64,000 bases of DNA, taken from positions 12,504,821-12,568,820 of the forward strand of contig CAJQUN010000003.1 in NCBI GenBank assembly GCA_907163345.1. The letters are read 5' to 3'. Source of the DNA: Haberlea rhodopensis. Lineage: Eukaryota > Streptophyta > Magnoliopsida > Lamiales > Gesneriaceae. The notes under the pieces are model-generated. The model saw only the letters and a list, made by a program, of their open reading frames with translations. It searched no databases and was not told the origin of the DNA. Made by a program: the position numbers and the translations under genes. Shown here piece by piece: positions 35,069 through 46,437 of this stretch (the first letter of the stretch is position 1; every line of letters starts with the position of its first letter).

Positions 35069-36007
35069 TGTTAGGATTATTGATTATTGGGTTTTAATCA
35101 TTAAAAGCCCAATATTATTATTAATTGTGTTAATGAGAACAAAATTATGGTAAGTTAATTATGAAAGGCAATTAGGCTAAAGAAATCCCACATTGAGTAA
35201 TTGAGGCACTTATGGTTTGTTTATATTGAGATACAAATCATTAGAGTGTAGTTAAGTAGAAAAGATGGGTGACCCTCGCGCGCCGTCCGTCCGTCCGCTC
35301 GGCTCGTCTCGACTCGAATCGACTCGCCTCGCCACGCCACGCCCCTCCACGCCACGCCTCGCCTCGCCTCGCCGCGTCGCGCGTGTCGCTGCCGCAAAGG
35401 CAGTCCTATCTTTTTACTACTCGGATTTCTGAAATGACTTTTCATATGCCTGACTTTTCACATTCTGCTGGGTATTAAGTTTGAGACTTTTTACCTACCT
35501 GCAGAATTGATGTCAGATTTAAGTGTGAGACTTAAATCCGAAATGAATATGATGTTAAGTGTTGAGACTTTTCATCTAACCCACTATGCATTGTCATTTA
35601 AGTTGTGGCCTTTGGTAGGCCTGCTGTTGTAGCTATATAAGCTGCTCCAGCCTCATTCTTTATCTCATCCCGAATTTGCATTTGCATATCATATCATCTT
35701 CTTGAGAGTACTACACACTTCTTAGTGTTTGAGTGAGTCTGTCTGGGTTTCTGCTTCAACCCATACAGAGGTGTTTGGGACGTTGTACCTTGGAACTCTC
35801 TTGTCCAGGAGGCCAGAAGTTGTAGGCGGGCAATTTAGAGTTTACGGGCACACGGTTTACTGTGGCCTCGTCCAACGACAAAGTTTCTGCCCAGTTTATT
35901 TAAACTGTTTGTTGTAAGTTTTTACTGTTTCGAGCACTTTATTATAACAGAGTATTTGTAATCTTCTTATGCTTTGTCTATTTGTTTTTAAGAAAACAGA
36001 ACCAACA
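35069..36007 (+). repeat. Copia-1 3' LTR
   Basis: 939 bp, TGTTAGG...CCAACA. It matches the 5' LTR with its nested insertion removed. TATATAA is at 35634-35640. The GC-rich stretch 35280-35395 is longer than in the 5' LTR and contains CGCCACGC and CGCCT repeats not found there. Confidence 0.92.
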
Positions 36008-36050
36008 TGTACTTCTATTGAAATATAGTTCATCAACATTTTTCATACAG

Positions 36051-37510
36051 GTCCGGAAAAACACAGCTAGCACATACTCTGTGTTTCCACTCAGGTTATG
36101 ATGTGATTTGATTTTATTTTTTTTCATTTCGCTCGGTCTTACGAGCGAGGCACACGATTAAGGAAATTTTTTGTAATAAATTTACCCTTATCGAAGGTGA
36201 AGTTTGGAAATAGAACAATTCCTTCAGTGTATATGCAACGTCAGATGCTATGCTTCAATTTGCGATTCTAATATTGAGCGACTGTATTATGGGGGTCAAC
36301 CCTACTCCACTAGTACCAATAGACAGCAAACACTACATTTCAAACTTGTTGTATGACTACTTTTTTAACTGAAATTTAATCCACATCTAGTAATTTATTT
36401 TTCTTATGATGGAATTTAAAATATTACTGATATTCTTTCGTTAACTGATTTCATTTTCTAGATGATTGTGGCCATGACGGTCAAGTTTGATTTCTCATAT
36501 TGACAAACTAAAGCTTTTGTATATTCATTGCCTGATTTTGCAGCTTCCTATTAATATGAGAGGTGGCAATGGAAAGGCTGCTTATATTGATACTGAAGGA
36601 ACGTTGTATCCTTAACTGATTATTCTTCCCTAACCTTTAGTTCTAGATGGTCTGCAATTCTGGTCCACAGCATCAGCTCAGAAGATAAATTTAATAAATC
36701 CTGTTCTATTTGCTTATTCCTTGGGCTCCCTTGACTGAATGCACTCTCAGCCGACCTGATCAAATGCTGAGTAAATTAGTTATTTGAAGTTTCTCATTAT
36801 CCAGCTTCTGTGTGTTCATAAAAGATCATGTATGCTCGTGCTTACACATATGAGCATCAGTACAACCTGCTTCTTGGTCTAGTAGCAGCAAAAATGGCAG
36901 AAGAGCCTCCTTTCAGACTTTTGGTGAGCATGGGAGTCTGTGATTTTGACGATGAATCAAGTATCCTATTATGTAATTGGTGTATTGGACAATGTTTTCA
37001 GATTGTAGACTCGTGATAGCCCTCTTTCGAGTTGACTTCACAGGAAGAGGAGAACTTACCCTTTACTTCAATATAGTCTCTCTACGTTAACACTAACCTG
37101 TTGCCATATCCAGCAAAAGTTGGCTCAGATGCTCTCAAGGTTGACAAAAATTGCTGAAGAATTCAATGTTGTTGTCTACTACATGACCAACCAGGGTAAA
37201 ATAATATGTATTAGATTATACAATTCCTGATCCCTTGAAATAAGGGATGAAATAGATTTATTTCACCAACTAGATTCCAAGACATGTTTATCAAAACAGC
37301 AGAAGACATCTTGTTTTACTCATGATGCCTATTTGTTTAAATGATATTTTTTACTGCAGTTATAGCTTGATCCAGGAGGAGTCGTCTTCATATCAGATCC
37401 AAAGAAGCCAGCAGGGAGGGCATGTTCTGGCTCATGCAGCAGCCATAATAAGGCTAATGTTCAGGAAGGGCAAAGGCAAACAACACGTCTGCAAGCAAGG
37501 GTCACCCACT
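36051..37510 (+). pseudogene. DMC1: DMC1 pseudogene, 3' exons
   Basis: The exon 36051-36094 completes the Walker A region (SGKTQLAH) but lacks two bases after 'cacatact', shifting the frame. 36544-36605 encodes LPINMRGGNGKAAYIDTEGT. A short piece at 36751 (PDQ) is cut down. 36825-36925 encodes YARAYTYEHQYNLLLGL with two extra codons further on. 37002-37057 encodes IVDS, then a one-base loss creates TGA, and the rest reads IALFRVDFTGRGEL. 37114-37195 encodes QKLAQMLSRLTKIAEEFNVV. The exon from 37360 has an extra T after 'atagct' and an extra A before the GHVLAHA block. The last exons are not seen. Multiple frameshifts make this a dead copy; a functional DMC1 presumably exists elsewhere in the genome. 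Confidence 0.92.
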
Positions 37511-38292
37511 AAAGTTTAAAACAAAGCGATCAAGATCAAAGAATCACTTACTAAAGCTATAAATTCGCTTTTAGAAGCATTGCCAAATAGAACGATCGTA
37601 AAAATTTCGCTTTAATATTCTTCATATCATGTCTTTTTTTTTTATTATAAAAAACCAGCAACTGCTATCTTTTGGGTCACGTTCTTGTTGGGCCTTCAAA
37701 CAAGCAGAGCAGTATGATCCAATAATTCTTTAGTCCCAGATTATTGGCGCATTGGCATATGTTCATAAATTAGCCCAATAAAATTTAATTCTTCCATTTT
37801 AATGGAAAAAGATTAACGGTAGATGCTTTTTCCTGACCTTTTAAAGACAAATAATTTGTTTTAAAATTTTTATATATTTGCCTATTTTATTTCATCTTTT
37901 TAACCAAAACTTATACAAAATAAAACTTATTCAAAGTCAGTTTAATCCAAAAATTAAAACTAAAAATTACTTATAAAAAATTATATTCATATTATATATG
38001 TACTATGTTCGAATTTATATATAAAATGTGTAAATGCGAATGCTTCTCATGTACTGATTGATATATATTGTTGAATTTTTTAATCTCTTTATGTCAATTC
38101 TTTTCTATCATAATCAATCTCGCAATCCACCAAACAAATTAATATTAAACAATAATACAAAAATATGTTTTTTACAACCATAATACTCTATTGTTATACT
38201 TTCATTATTAGGTATACCGTAAATTCTTAAATATTAAAGTTATCATTACCTTAAAAAGTAGATGAAATTTTAATGTTATTATTACGAGTGAT
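37511..38292. other. AT-rich intergenic sequence
   Basis: Follows the last recognisable DMC1 exon. T- and A-rich, with no coding or repeat signature I can name. The final DMC1 exons were looked for here and not found. Confidence 0.5.
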
Positions 38293-38459
38293 GTTATTTA
38301 TACTCCAATTTTTGTTAATTGCATTCCGATTTATGAATAAATTTTATGTATAGAATATAGAATAGCCCCATACCTGTATCTACATCAATTCGCATCACCC
38401 CATTAAAATCTCAGTCAATTAAGTGGAGTATAATTAATAAAAATTGGAGTGTAAATAAC
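38293..38459. mobile_element. MITE with 28-bp terminal inverted repeats
   Basis: The left arm 38293-38320 (GTTATTTATACTCCAATTTT...) and the right arm 38432-38459 are reverse complements with two mismatches. Total length is 167 bp with no coding sequence. The inner word TACTCCAATTTTTGTTAATT next to TA suggests a Stowaway/Mariner-like origin, but the flanks do not prove the target duplication. Confidence 0.7.
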
Positions 38460-38888
38460 ATTCGTATATATATATATACATATATATATATTGATATATG
38501 ATTTTGAAGTCAATAAGAAAATAAATAGAAGTAAAGGCATTCAAGGATAGTATTGTCAATTAACGAGAGAAAATTGAAACAATGACTATTTACAAAGAGT
38601 ATTTATGATTTATTATGTATATGACACGTGATCCAATGACTTTGAATATAGTGGGTTGTGTTTTACCATTTGTTTTTTACACGTACTAGATCGAATCATA
38701 TATGGAGTATATTTTTATTTAATATTGAGACCTCATATTGGATGTTTGGATCTACTCATGGGTACAACTCTATAGGATAGCCAATAATATTTCTGATTTA
38801 CCATGTATAGCGTTGAGTCATCCATATGTAAGAAAATGTGACATTTGTTATGATGGTTTTATTGTTGCTGCCCTTAAGGGCACTGCCA

Positions 38889-39003
38889 TTAAGGGCACTG
38901 CCCTCAGGGCATCATCCCCATCCATTTAGAATCTTTTTTTCCTTTTTAAAAAAAAGATTCCAAATGAATGATGATGATGCCCCTAAGGGCACTGCCCTTA
39001 AGG
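38889..39003. repeat. Hairpin repeat with TTAAGGGCAGTGCCCT arms
   Basis: Arms of about 50-55 bp (38889-38940 and 38949-39003) are imperfect reverse complements around a short A/T centre. Inside each arm are smaller palindromes (CCTTAAGG, GGGCACTGCCC). A further TTAAGGGCACTGCC copy lies at 38873-38886, and CTACCCCATGGGGTAG is at 39082-39097. It may be a foldback or MITE remnant. The stretch 38460-38872 holds nothing else that I recognise. Confidence 0.6.
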
Positions 39004-40998
39004 GCATCATCAAACAAACCTGTTATGATATAGAACTGCGGAGTCAAAACTCAAAGCAGATAATTTCGGAAATGTTTTTAGCTACCCCATGGGGTAGTGC
39101 CCTATGTTGTAAATCCATCATTTTATTGAGAATATTATCAATAATTTTGGATTAGAATATTCTAAATGAATGGATGAATCTACCTTATGGATAGCCAAAG
39201 ACCTAGTCATCATTTGGATGAGTGTATCTATACTTATTTATTAGTTATTGCACAAAGACGCTAGAATAAAACTTGAAATTATAACTTAGCCAGAATTATA
39301 AGTTTCAAAGTTTATATTATTGATGTTGAACTCAACAATTTTGATTAGATCTAAGCAATTTAATAAATCTTACAAAGCAAAATTAACATTTTAATTTTTA
39401 AAGAGATAGATATGAACAAAGTAGTTGAAATTGTATGACAAAACTGAAATCTACAATATTAGAGAAGCTAGAATTTCAGTAACTTTTTGACTAAAGAAAG
39501 AAGGAAACACGTACTCTTTTAAATATGTCTTTGATTCAGTTTGACTGTCCATTAATAATACATCGGATCAAGTGCAATAGATCGAATGTATTAAATTTGG
39601 GTGAACTCTTTACATATCCCCTCTAATTTTCATAATTATCGTTTTTGTCCAAATAACTTGAATAATAACATTTATCTCACCTACAATGCATTTTATGTCA
39701 AATCACAGAGAGTTTGTTGTAATTTTTCTTATATATTTATAAACTAGATGACGTGTTATTATAATACAGCTATTCTAGGAGATAGATGTAATTGTTCAAA
39801 TTAGAGGGGAGGTTTGTAAAACAGTTATTCTACAAGGGAGATATATGTAATTATTTTATCAATTTTTTATCATCCGAAGATCGAGGAAATGACACTATTT
39901 AATGGTAACTCCGGAAACACGGTGCATATAATTATTTTATTTCAAGCCAAAAACAATAATATATTAATATAACTTTATAGAAAAACTTGTATCTTAATCT
40001 TGTAAATGTGTATGATAAAAAATATAGTAAAAATTTATGGCATGTACAAATATTTTACCCAGAAAGGTGAATCTTGATAATGCACAAAGCCTAACATAAA
40101 ACATAAGTTAGCGGTGGAATCAAGAAAACTTGGAAAGAATTTTTCTGCAAATCACCACATCAGACGAGGAGTAGTTGCTCTTTTGCAGTTACCGTATCAG
40201 TTTTTGGTGGATTATGTAAACGTATTCGTTCTTTCTGAATTCCTTTTTTTCTCTGATCCAAATCCATGTACAATAACAAAGTGATCCTCACATTTATATA
40301 ATCCTCTCGAATTAAAATTTTCAATATTTTTAAAAATATTAATTTTTCGCTTCAAAATATATTAAATCATTCATTTTACCCGGGCTCACTCTCTCTACAT
40401 AATTCATGAATCGGGATAACTTGTAGGGCAATTCGGGCCGATACCAGTAGGAGAAACATTTTTCGGCCCATCCACAAAAAAAGTTCTTACAACTAGGTCT
40501 AATTTTTAGATTAAAAAAAAAATGAATGACCAAAATAGACCTGCACATCTCTGCTTCGTTTTCAACTCAAGCCTTCCTTTGCGTTTTTTTCTACGTTGAT
40601 TTTTTGTCACATTTTCTGTTGATTTCTTTGCCTAGTAGCTTCGACCCTAAAGTTTCTTCGCGGCGGTTCCTGCCCTTTCTCCGACGCCTTCTCCTCCTCC
40701 TTTGCCTGTGAAGGCGGCTGCTGGGATGGCATTTACGAATAATGATGTTGTGACGAAGAAGATGTCACAGAGTTTATTCACGGTGACGTTGAACCGAAAC
40801 AAAGAATCCATAAATTCTCACATTAAGAACAATTCACTCAACTAGAATCTCATCATTTGCTGCTGCCCATGCCTATTTATTCCATTCAATTTCTTCACCT
40901 CATCCACACAAACTTTAGGAGCTACTTCGAAACCCTAGCTGCAATATGTGTCTCCTCCATTTTAATTGCTGCCCGAAAATGAACAAGTATGTAGTTAC
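39004..40998. other. AT-rich intergenic sequence with an unrecognised short open frame
   Basis: Mostly AT-rich and featureless. At 40545-40800 base composition rises, with a C/T-rich tract (SSRRFLPFLRRLLLLL in one frame) and then an ATG at 40726 opening MAFTNNDVVTKKMSQSLFTV for about 40 residues. It could be the edge of a host gene cut by the Gypsy element at 40999, but I recognise no family. Confidence 0.4.
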
Positions 40999-42515
40999 TG
41001 TGAGAACCCGATTTTTCCAACCAAGCCAATAACTAGAGTGTTGGTCAAGCCAACAACTCAAATCAAGATAATATCAAAAGATGTTAAGATAATATTTAAA
41101 GATAAGATATTTGATAGATAATGATATAGGACAAAAAATAATTGATAGATATTTATCTAAGATACAAAATACTTGATAGATGATGATAGGGGATACAAAA
41201 AACTTGATAAATCATATTATAGATTATAGATAATGCATTACTTTACAAAATAAATTAGGGATAAACTTGGGCTAACAAAATCCCTATGATTAAAGGGAAT
41301 TATACGTTCAATTTCACTACTTTACCACAACTCCACATCAGCCATCTCAAGCTTTAAAATAATGTATCTTGATTTGCAAAAAAATCTAAATCTTTGACCA
41401 AGAGTAACTCTCAAGACTTCTAGCCAATATATTTGGGCAGTCCAAGCCTTTTTAAATGCTGAAATCTCACCCTTAATTTCAGGATTTCATCTCTTTAAGT
41501 TATGGACATAAGCCGTATGAAAATTCATCAGAATTTCATTCTATAACCTTCGAAAACTTCATGCATAAAATCTGAGATTTTCACACCACAAACACACAGT
41601 TTTCACACAGTATAAAAAAAAAACCTTCGAACCCCTTTCAACATTAAGGAGGATGACTGCTTGTGTTTTCGCACCCTAAATCGTTCAAACACGTCTATAA
41701 TCGCTGTAAGTGGGCTTTGTTATATATATTCGTTTCAATTTTGAAAATCATATGTATGTTTTGAAATCTCAATCGAATAAGTGATGTATTTTAAAATTAC
41801 GATGTTGTGCCAAATTTTGATCATCGAGAAATAAGGGCTATACGGAGCAAAGTGCTACGTATGATGGGAGCCACCTCTTGAGTCCAAAGGGCAAAGTGCT
41901 ACGTGTACGGGGGCCACCTCTTGAGCCTGCGGGGCAAAGTGCCACGTATATGGGAGCCACTTCTTGAGCCGGCGGAGTAAAGTGCTACATATACGGGAGC
42001 CACCACTTGAGTTTATGCAAGTCCCTCTAGATTGTCGGTGTTATGGATATATGTTTAAGTGATATGAGTTATGATTCTGACATGCTATGTTCTGTTGTGG
42101 CTCTGATTAGAGTAATTCTGTTAAGTTTATGTTTCAGTATTCGTATAAGTTTATGCTCCAATTATGATATATTTTGGAAAATTATGAAAAAAAGTATTAT
42201 ATTGTCACATCGATTGGCCCCTGCTTGATGAGTGTTTACCAAAACGCTCACCCCTTGCATCCACTCCCCAGATATAAGTGAATCAAAATCGAGAGGAAGA
42301 TCAAAACCAATTTTGGAGATGGTGAATTAGATGCTATTGTTCAAGATGTCGTTGCCAGTAATTTATGAAGCTTCCGCTGATATTTGTAAGAATTATCTAT
42401 TATTTTTGGAATAATAGACTGGTTTTCGTAGAATTCTGTATTACGAGGCTTGTTGATTTTGAATTGTATTTAGAATCAACGTCGGTGTTATGGACCCCGG
42501 TCTCGGGGCGTGACA
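40999..42515 (+). repeat. Gypsy 5' LTR with internal minisatellite
   Basis: Matches 46438-47951. Within it, 41843-42015 holds four tandem copies of a 43-44-bp unit built on GCAAAGTGCTACGTATACGG and GGGAGCCACCTCTTGAG. The same four copies are at 47280-47455 in the 3' LTR. Confidence 0.9.
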
Positions 42516-45500
42516 TTTAAGTGGTATCAGAGCGAATCAGGTTCCATAATCCCGTTGGGAAGAGAATATTACAGTCTTACTGGGTGAAGACTTCTGGTTG
42601 AAATATAATACCGGATTATAAAACCCAGTTAAAACAAACCAACTGGAAAAAAATAAAAATAAAATCAGTTGGTAACTAAGAATTTGTTCAAGAATAGAAA
42701 AATCTCAATTTAGATTAAAAATTGAAATCAAAGTAAATTTATATTTTTTCCAAATAATAGTAATAAAAAGAAATAGAAAATTCATACCACAAGAACTGCC
42801 GCCGCCGCCGCCTGACTTGCTGTCGCCGATCATCACCGGCCGACGTACCACCAGGAACACTAGGCCACGACGACCACCCCTTCCAAATCTGTGACCAATC
42901 GGACTTCAATTGCCCCTCCAATTGTGCGATCGAACCCTCGCCGACCAAGCCCTTCACGTCGCCATTCCCTGATTAGTCTACTGCTGGAGCAACTTACGAT
43001 AAATCGCACTCGAATCCTCTTGACCGTCCTCCATCGATCAATATGCACAACTCAATTGGAAGTTTCAACCTCGGTCGATCCAGATTCAGTCGATATTCAA
43101 CCGCGCCCATGAACCCTAGACACCGAAATTTTTGTCGTTCGATTTCTCACTCATCGGAACATCGTTTTTCAATCGAACTTGTATATATTATCCTTATGTC
43201 ATGCTGATTCAAACCCCTCTATCAACGTAAGAAACACATCAACGAACGATGATGGTTTTGAAGATTATTGCTGTGCCCCAAGAACCCTAAACTGAAAATT
43301 TCATTCCTCGATTTCTCAATCATGGTAAGATGTTTTTCGAATCAAACTGGGGTTATTAATGCTAATCGTATTCTAAATAAAACCCCTCTGTTAATTTGGA
43401 ATTCCAATGACCGAGCTCCCGAATTTTACGCCTACAAACCCTAAAATTTCGAAATTTCAAAGCTTGATTTCAGTGCCACCTGCGCACCAAAATTCAATTC
43501 CTTTCGGCCCCAAATATTATGTATCGCAGGAACTCAATTTCACCGTCAATTGCGAAAAATTATTTCCGGATTTTGCGACAGCCACAACGTCCCAACAGAA
43601 CCGAATTGTCGAAAATACCCTTCATATAATTTCCCTACCATCGTTAGAGTATTACGACTTAAGTGTTTGACAGTCTGTATATTTTGGGATACATAAAATA
43701 GATCTATCCTTATTTTGGGTTTACGATTACGGATTCAAAAATTCCTTGTTTTCGATACGCTCAACTCTTTGAATTTTTCTATGTTTGGCTAATTTTGTGG
43801 AATTTTAATTTCCCAACCACCTCGATATTTTGAGTTCATATTTTATTTGCTTCATATTCTTGATTAAAGATTTTTTTTTCTTCCTTTTCCGAAAATATCA
43901 CTCAATTTTATTGGCTTCATGTTCTAGATTGAGAGAATTTGTTTTTGAAAACTTATCACGCAATCTCGAGAAACTTTATCTCGAGGGAATCTCTGGCTAA
44001 CTCGAATAGTCGAGAACATGTCTTCCTTATTCTGATTCTTCCTATTGCGATCCTTAGAACTTAAGTAAATGTATGTCATACATTATTTGGGATACATTAG
44101 ATAAGATGTTTCTTAATTGGGTATAGAATAAGGCAAATCATGCCCATGATTTTCATATTTTGGTTCGAATGAGAAGATGATAGATTAATCAATTAGAATT
44201 CATTAAGGAAATTAGAAATACATTTTCAGCATTTCAATGATTCTTTTTGAAATCCAATCAAAGTTGTTTCGATCAATGAAATTATTCGTGTTTCTTCAAA
44301 TTTATTTATGATATTCTTTTGAACTCATTTATCATTGACAAAATCATTTGTTGCCTTTAGATCCTTGCTAGTTTAACTCCAATATTCTTTTGAATTCTCA
44401 AACCATACCTGGTGAACCATATAGAGTGGCAACTCTTGTCAACTGCACACATAACTTAAATCGGGACTCTGATATTAGTTAGCGATAGAGCTTTCCACAC
44501 TTTCTAATTCATCTGAACATATCAGAGTTCGATGCTATTTTAGGAATGAACGAGTTAGCAAGACTTCGCGCCTTAATTGACATTGTCAGCTTATTTTATT
44601 CATCCCTAGACATTCCATTATGCATTCGCACTCCATTTTGTTCTTTTTATATAATCTCGTATTCAAAGTGAAAACTCACTTTTGCTTCTTCTAAGAGCAT
44701 TTGAATCATACTCTTTTCCCGAAAAAAAATTATGAGCTATTATTTCTATTATGGAGTTTTTTTCCGTCAATTTTGAAGTAGTCTCATTGTGAACATCCAT
44801 TCAACTATTGATTCACTCGGAAATTATTCTTATCCTTGTATACAATAAATAGTTTCGTTTTGTTTGAAACATATCTTACTTGTGAATCAATCCTTCAATT
44901 ATTTATAATAATTCTGATCTTCATAGTAAGTTTTTGCTTCATAATAACACATTATACTTTTGGTTAATGTTGTTATCATTCTTCGTCAAAGTTTGCTACA
45001 TTAATTTTTTTTTTTTTTTGAAACTCCAAGTTCTTGAGTTTTGATATGACCTTAATGCATATAAAAAAAAAAATTTATTTTTTTTAATATCATCTTGCCA
45101 AACTTGTTCTCAGTTGATGAAGATTATATACATGTCTTTATTCTCCATTGTTTGGAATTAACATCTCTTTTCATTATATGAGAATATATCCTAAAATGAT
45201 GTATGACATCTTTGCAAACTCCTTCAACATACAATCATTTTTATTTATTGATCGGTTCAGCTCTCCACATGTTGACCTTTTTTTTTTATCATTTCTTATT
45301 ATCTTGTGAAATTCCATAATGGTGTTGAAACAATCTTTTATCTATCCATGATTAGCTTGACAAAGGAAATACATTCAAACTCGAAACCATACACTCACTT
45401 TCTTAGAGTTAAGCTATCTTCATCACAGTACATGTCGAAAGTACAATAGAAGTGATACTTGTAAATATAGATTTTGGTTCGATTACGAAAGAACTCGGTC

Positions 45501-45559
45501 GAGACTATAAGCCAATAGATGTAGAAAGTTGTTCTCAACAACTTCTAATAACGACCCAA
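42516..45559. other. Gypsy internal domain without recognisable coding sequence
   Basis: It starts with the primer-binding site (42522-42533). A GC-richer part at 42795-43110 (CCGCCGCCGCCGCC) opens frames on both strands without family motifs. Between about 43110 and 43480 a degenerate repeat recurs every 160 bp or so ('gaaccctaaac...cgatttctca'). The rest to 45559 is AT-rich. Gag, protease and reverse transcriptase were looked for and not found. Confidence 0.6.
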
Positions 45560-46232
45560 TATTTGTATCATGATTTTGGAATAGATTTCAATAAGCGATG
45601 GGTACTTCTGTAACAATTAGTGCCATATATAAACTACAAACTGATGGTTAGATTGAGAAGACAATTCAGACCCTCGAAGATATTTTACGAACTCGTGCTT
45701 TTGATTTCAGTGCAAAGTGGAGCAAACTCTTACCCGTAAACAAGCTGATGTCAACCTCAACTAACATAATAGCATCAAGATGGCGATGAACAGAGATATT
45801 TACTAACGAAAATATCGATCACCCCACCCCTCTGTTGGGACGAAGTAGATGAGAAGCTCAGCAGCGTATCTGAACTCGTACAAGCCTCTGTGAAAAAAGT
45901 TGCAATCATCAGAGACCCACTCAAAGAAGCACAAGACTGTCAAAAGAGCTGGACTGACTTGATACGCAGTCCAACATAGTTTGAAGTCGGTGAAAAAGTT
46001 TATGAAGAATGTTATTCGACATGAGAAAATAGGAAAGTTGAGACCAAGATATGAAGGACCTTTCGAGATTTTAGAAAATGTAGGAACATTAATGCTACCA
46101 GCCAGACTATCAAGGATTCATGATGTCTACCACGTAAATCAACTAAGGAAGAACATTGCTGACTTGAATTATGTGCTTTGTAGAATCCTTAGTAGTTTAA
46201 GAAAACCTAACGAAAATCTAAAGTACGAATAA
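45560..46232 (+). pseudogene. Gypsy integrase remnant (end of core and C-terminal domain)
   Basis: Read in shifting frames: FWNRFQ, stop, AMGTSVTISAIYKLQTDG, then IQTLEDILRTRAFDF, all near the end of the integrase catalytic core. YRSPICWDE is lost between stops, but CWDEVDEKLSSVSELVQASV and KEAQDCQKSW can be read. The open frame from 45981 carries IRHEKIGKLRPRYEGPFEIL and LSRIHDVYHVNQLRKNIAD, the C-terminal domain of Tekay/Del-like chromovirus integrases. No chromodomain is evident after it. Many stops and shifts make it a relic. Confidence 0.85.
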
Positions 46233-46437
46233 ATCTCGAAGTGAATCGTAGATTGAAAGAATCAACTGTTGATAAGAACGACTATTCTCTATGTCAAGTT
46301 CAGTGATCCAACTATACAGAGAGAGAAGCTACTTGGGAACTATGAGGGAAAAAAAATGCGAGAGAAATACCCCATTCTTTTTCAAAGAACTATTGACTCA
46401 AGTTTCGAGGACGAAACTTCCAATAAGGAGGGAGGAA

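Larger units (their letters stand above)
8438..36007 (+). mobile_element. Copia-1, Tork-like Copia element with three nested insertions
   Basis: The left end TGTTAGGATTATTG (8438) is preceded by tgtac (8433-8437) and the right end CCAACA (36007) is followed by tgtac (36008-36012), a clean 5-bp target duplication. It lies inside a DMC1 intron. Stripped of insertions it is about 6.7 kb with LTRs of about 0.9 kb, gag, protease, integrase, reverse transcriptase and RNase H in Copia order. Insertions: Copia-2 in the 5' LTR, the LARD in the reverse transcriptase, and an Athila-like element downstream of RNase H. Each carries its own target duplication, so all three came later than Copia-1. Confidence 0.92.

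Noticed and set aside
36051..37510. A functional DMC1/RAD51 gene
   Set aside because: Several exons carry frame-breaking indels, exons are missing at both ends, and one intron is filled with 27.6 kb of transposons.
40526..40850. Start of a host gene (MAFTNNDVVTKK...)
   Set aside because: Only about 40 residues, no recognisable family and no splice evidence; kept as a note under the intergenic entry.
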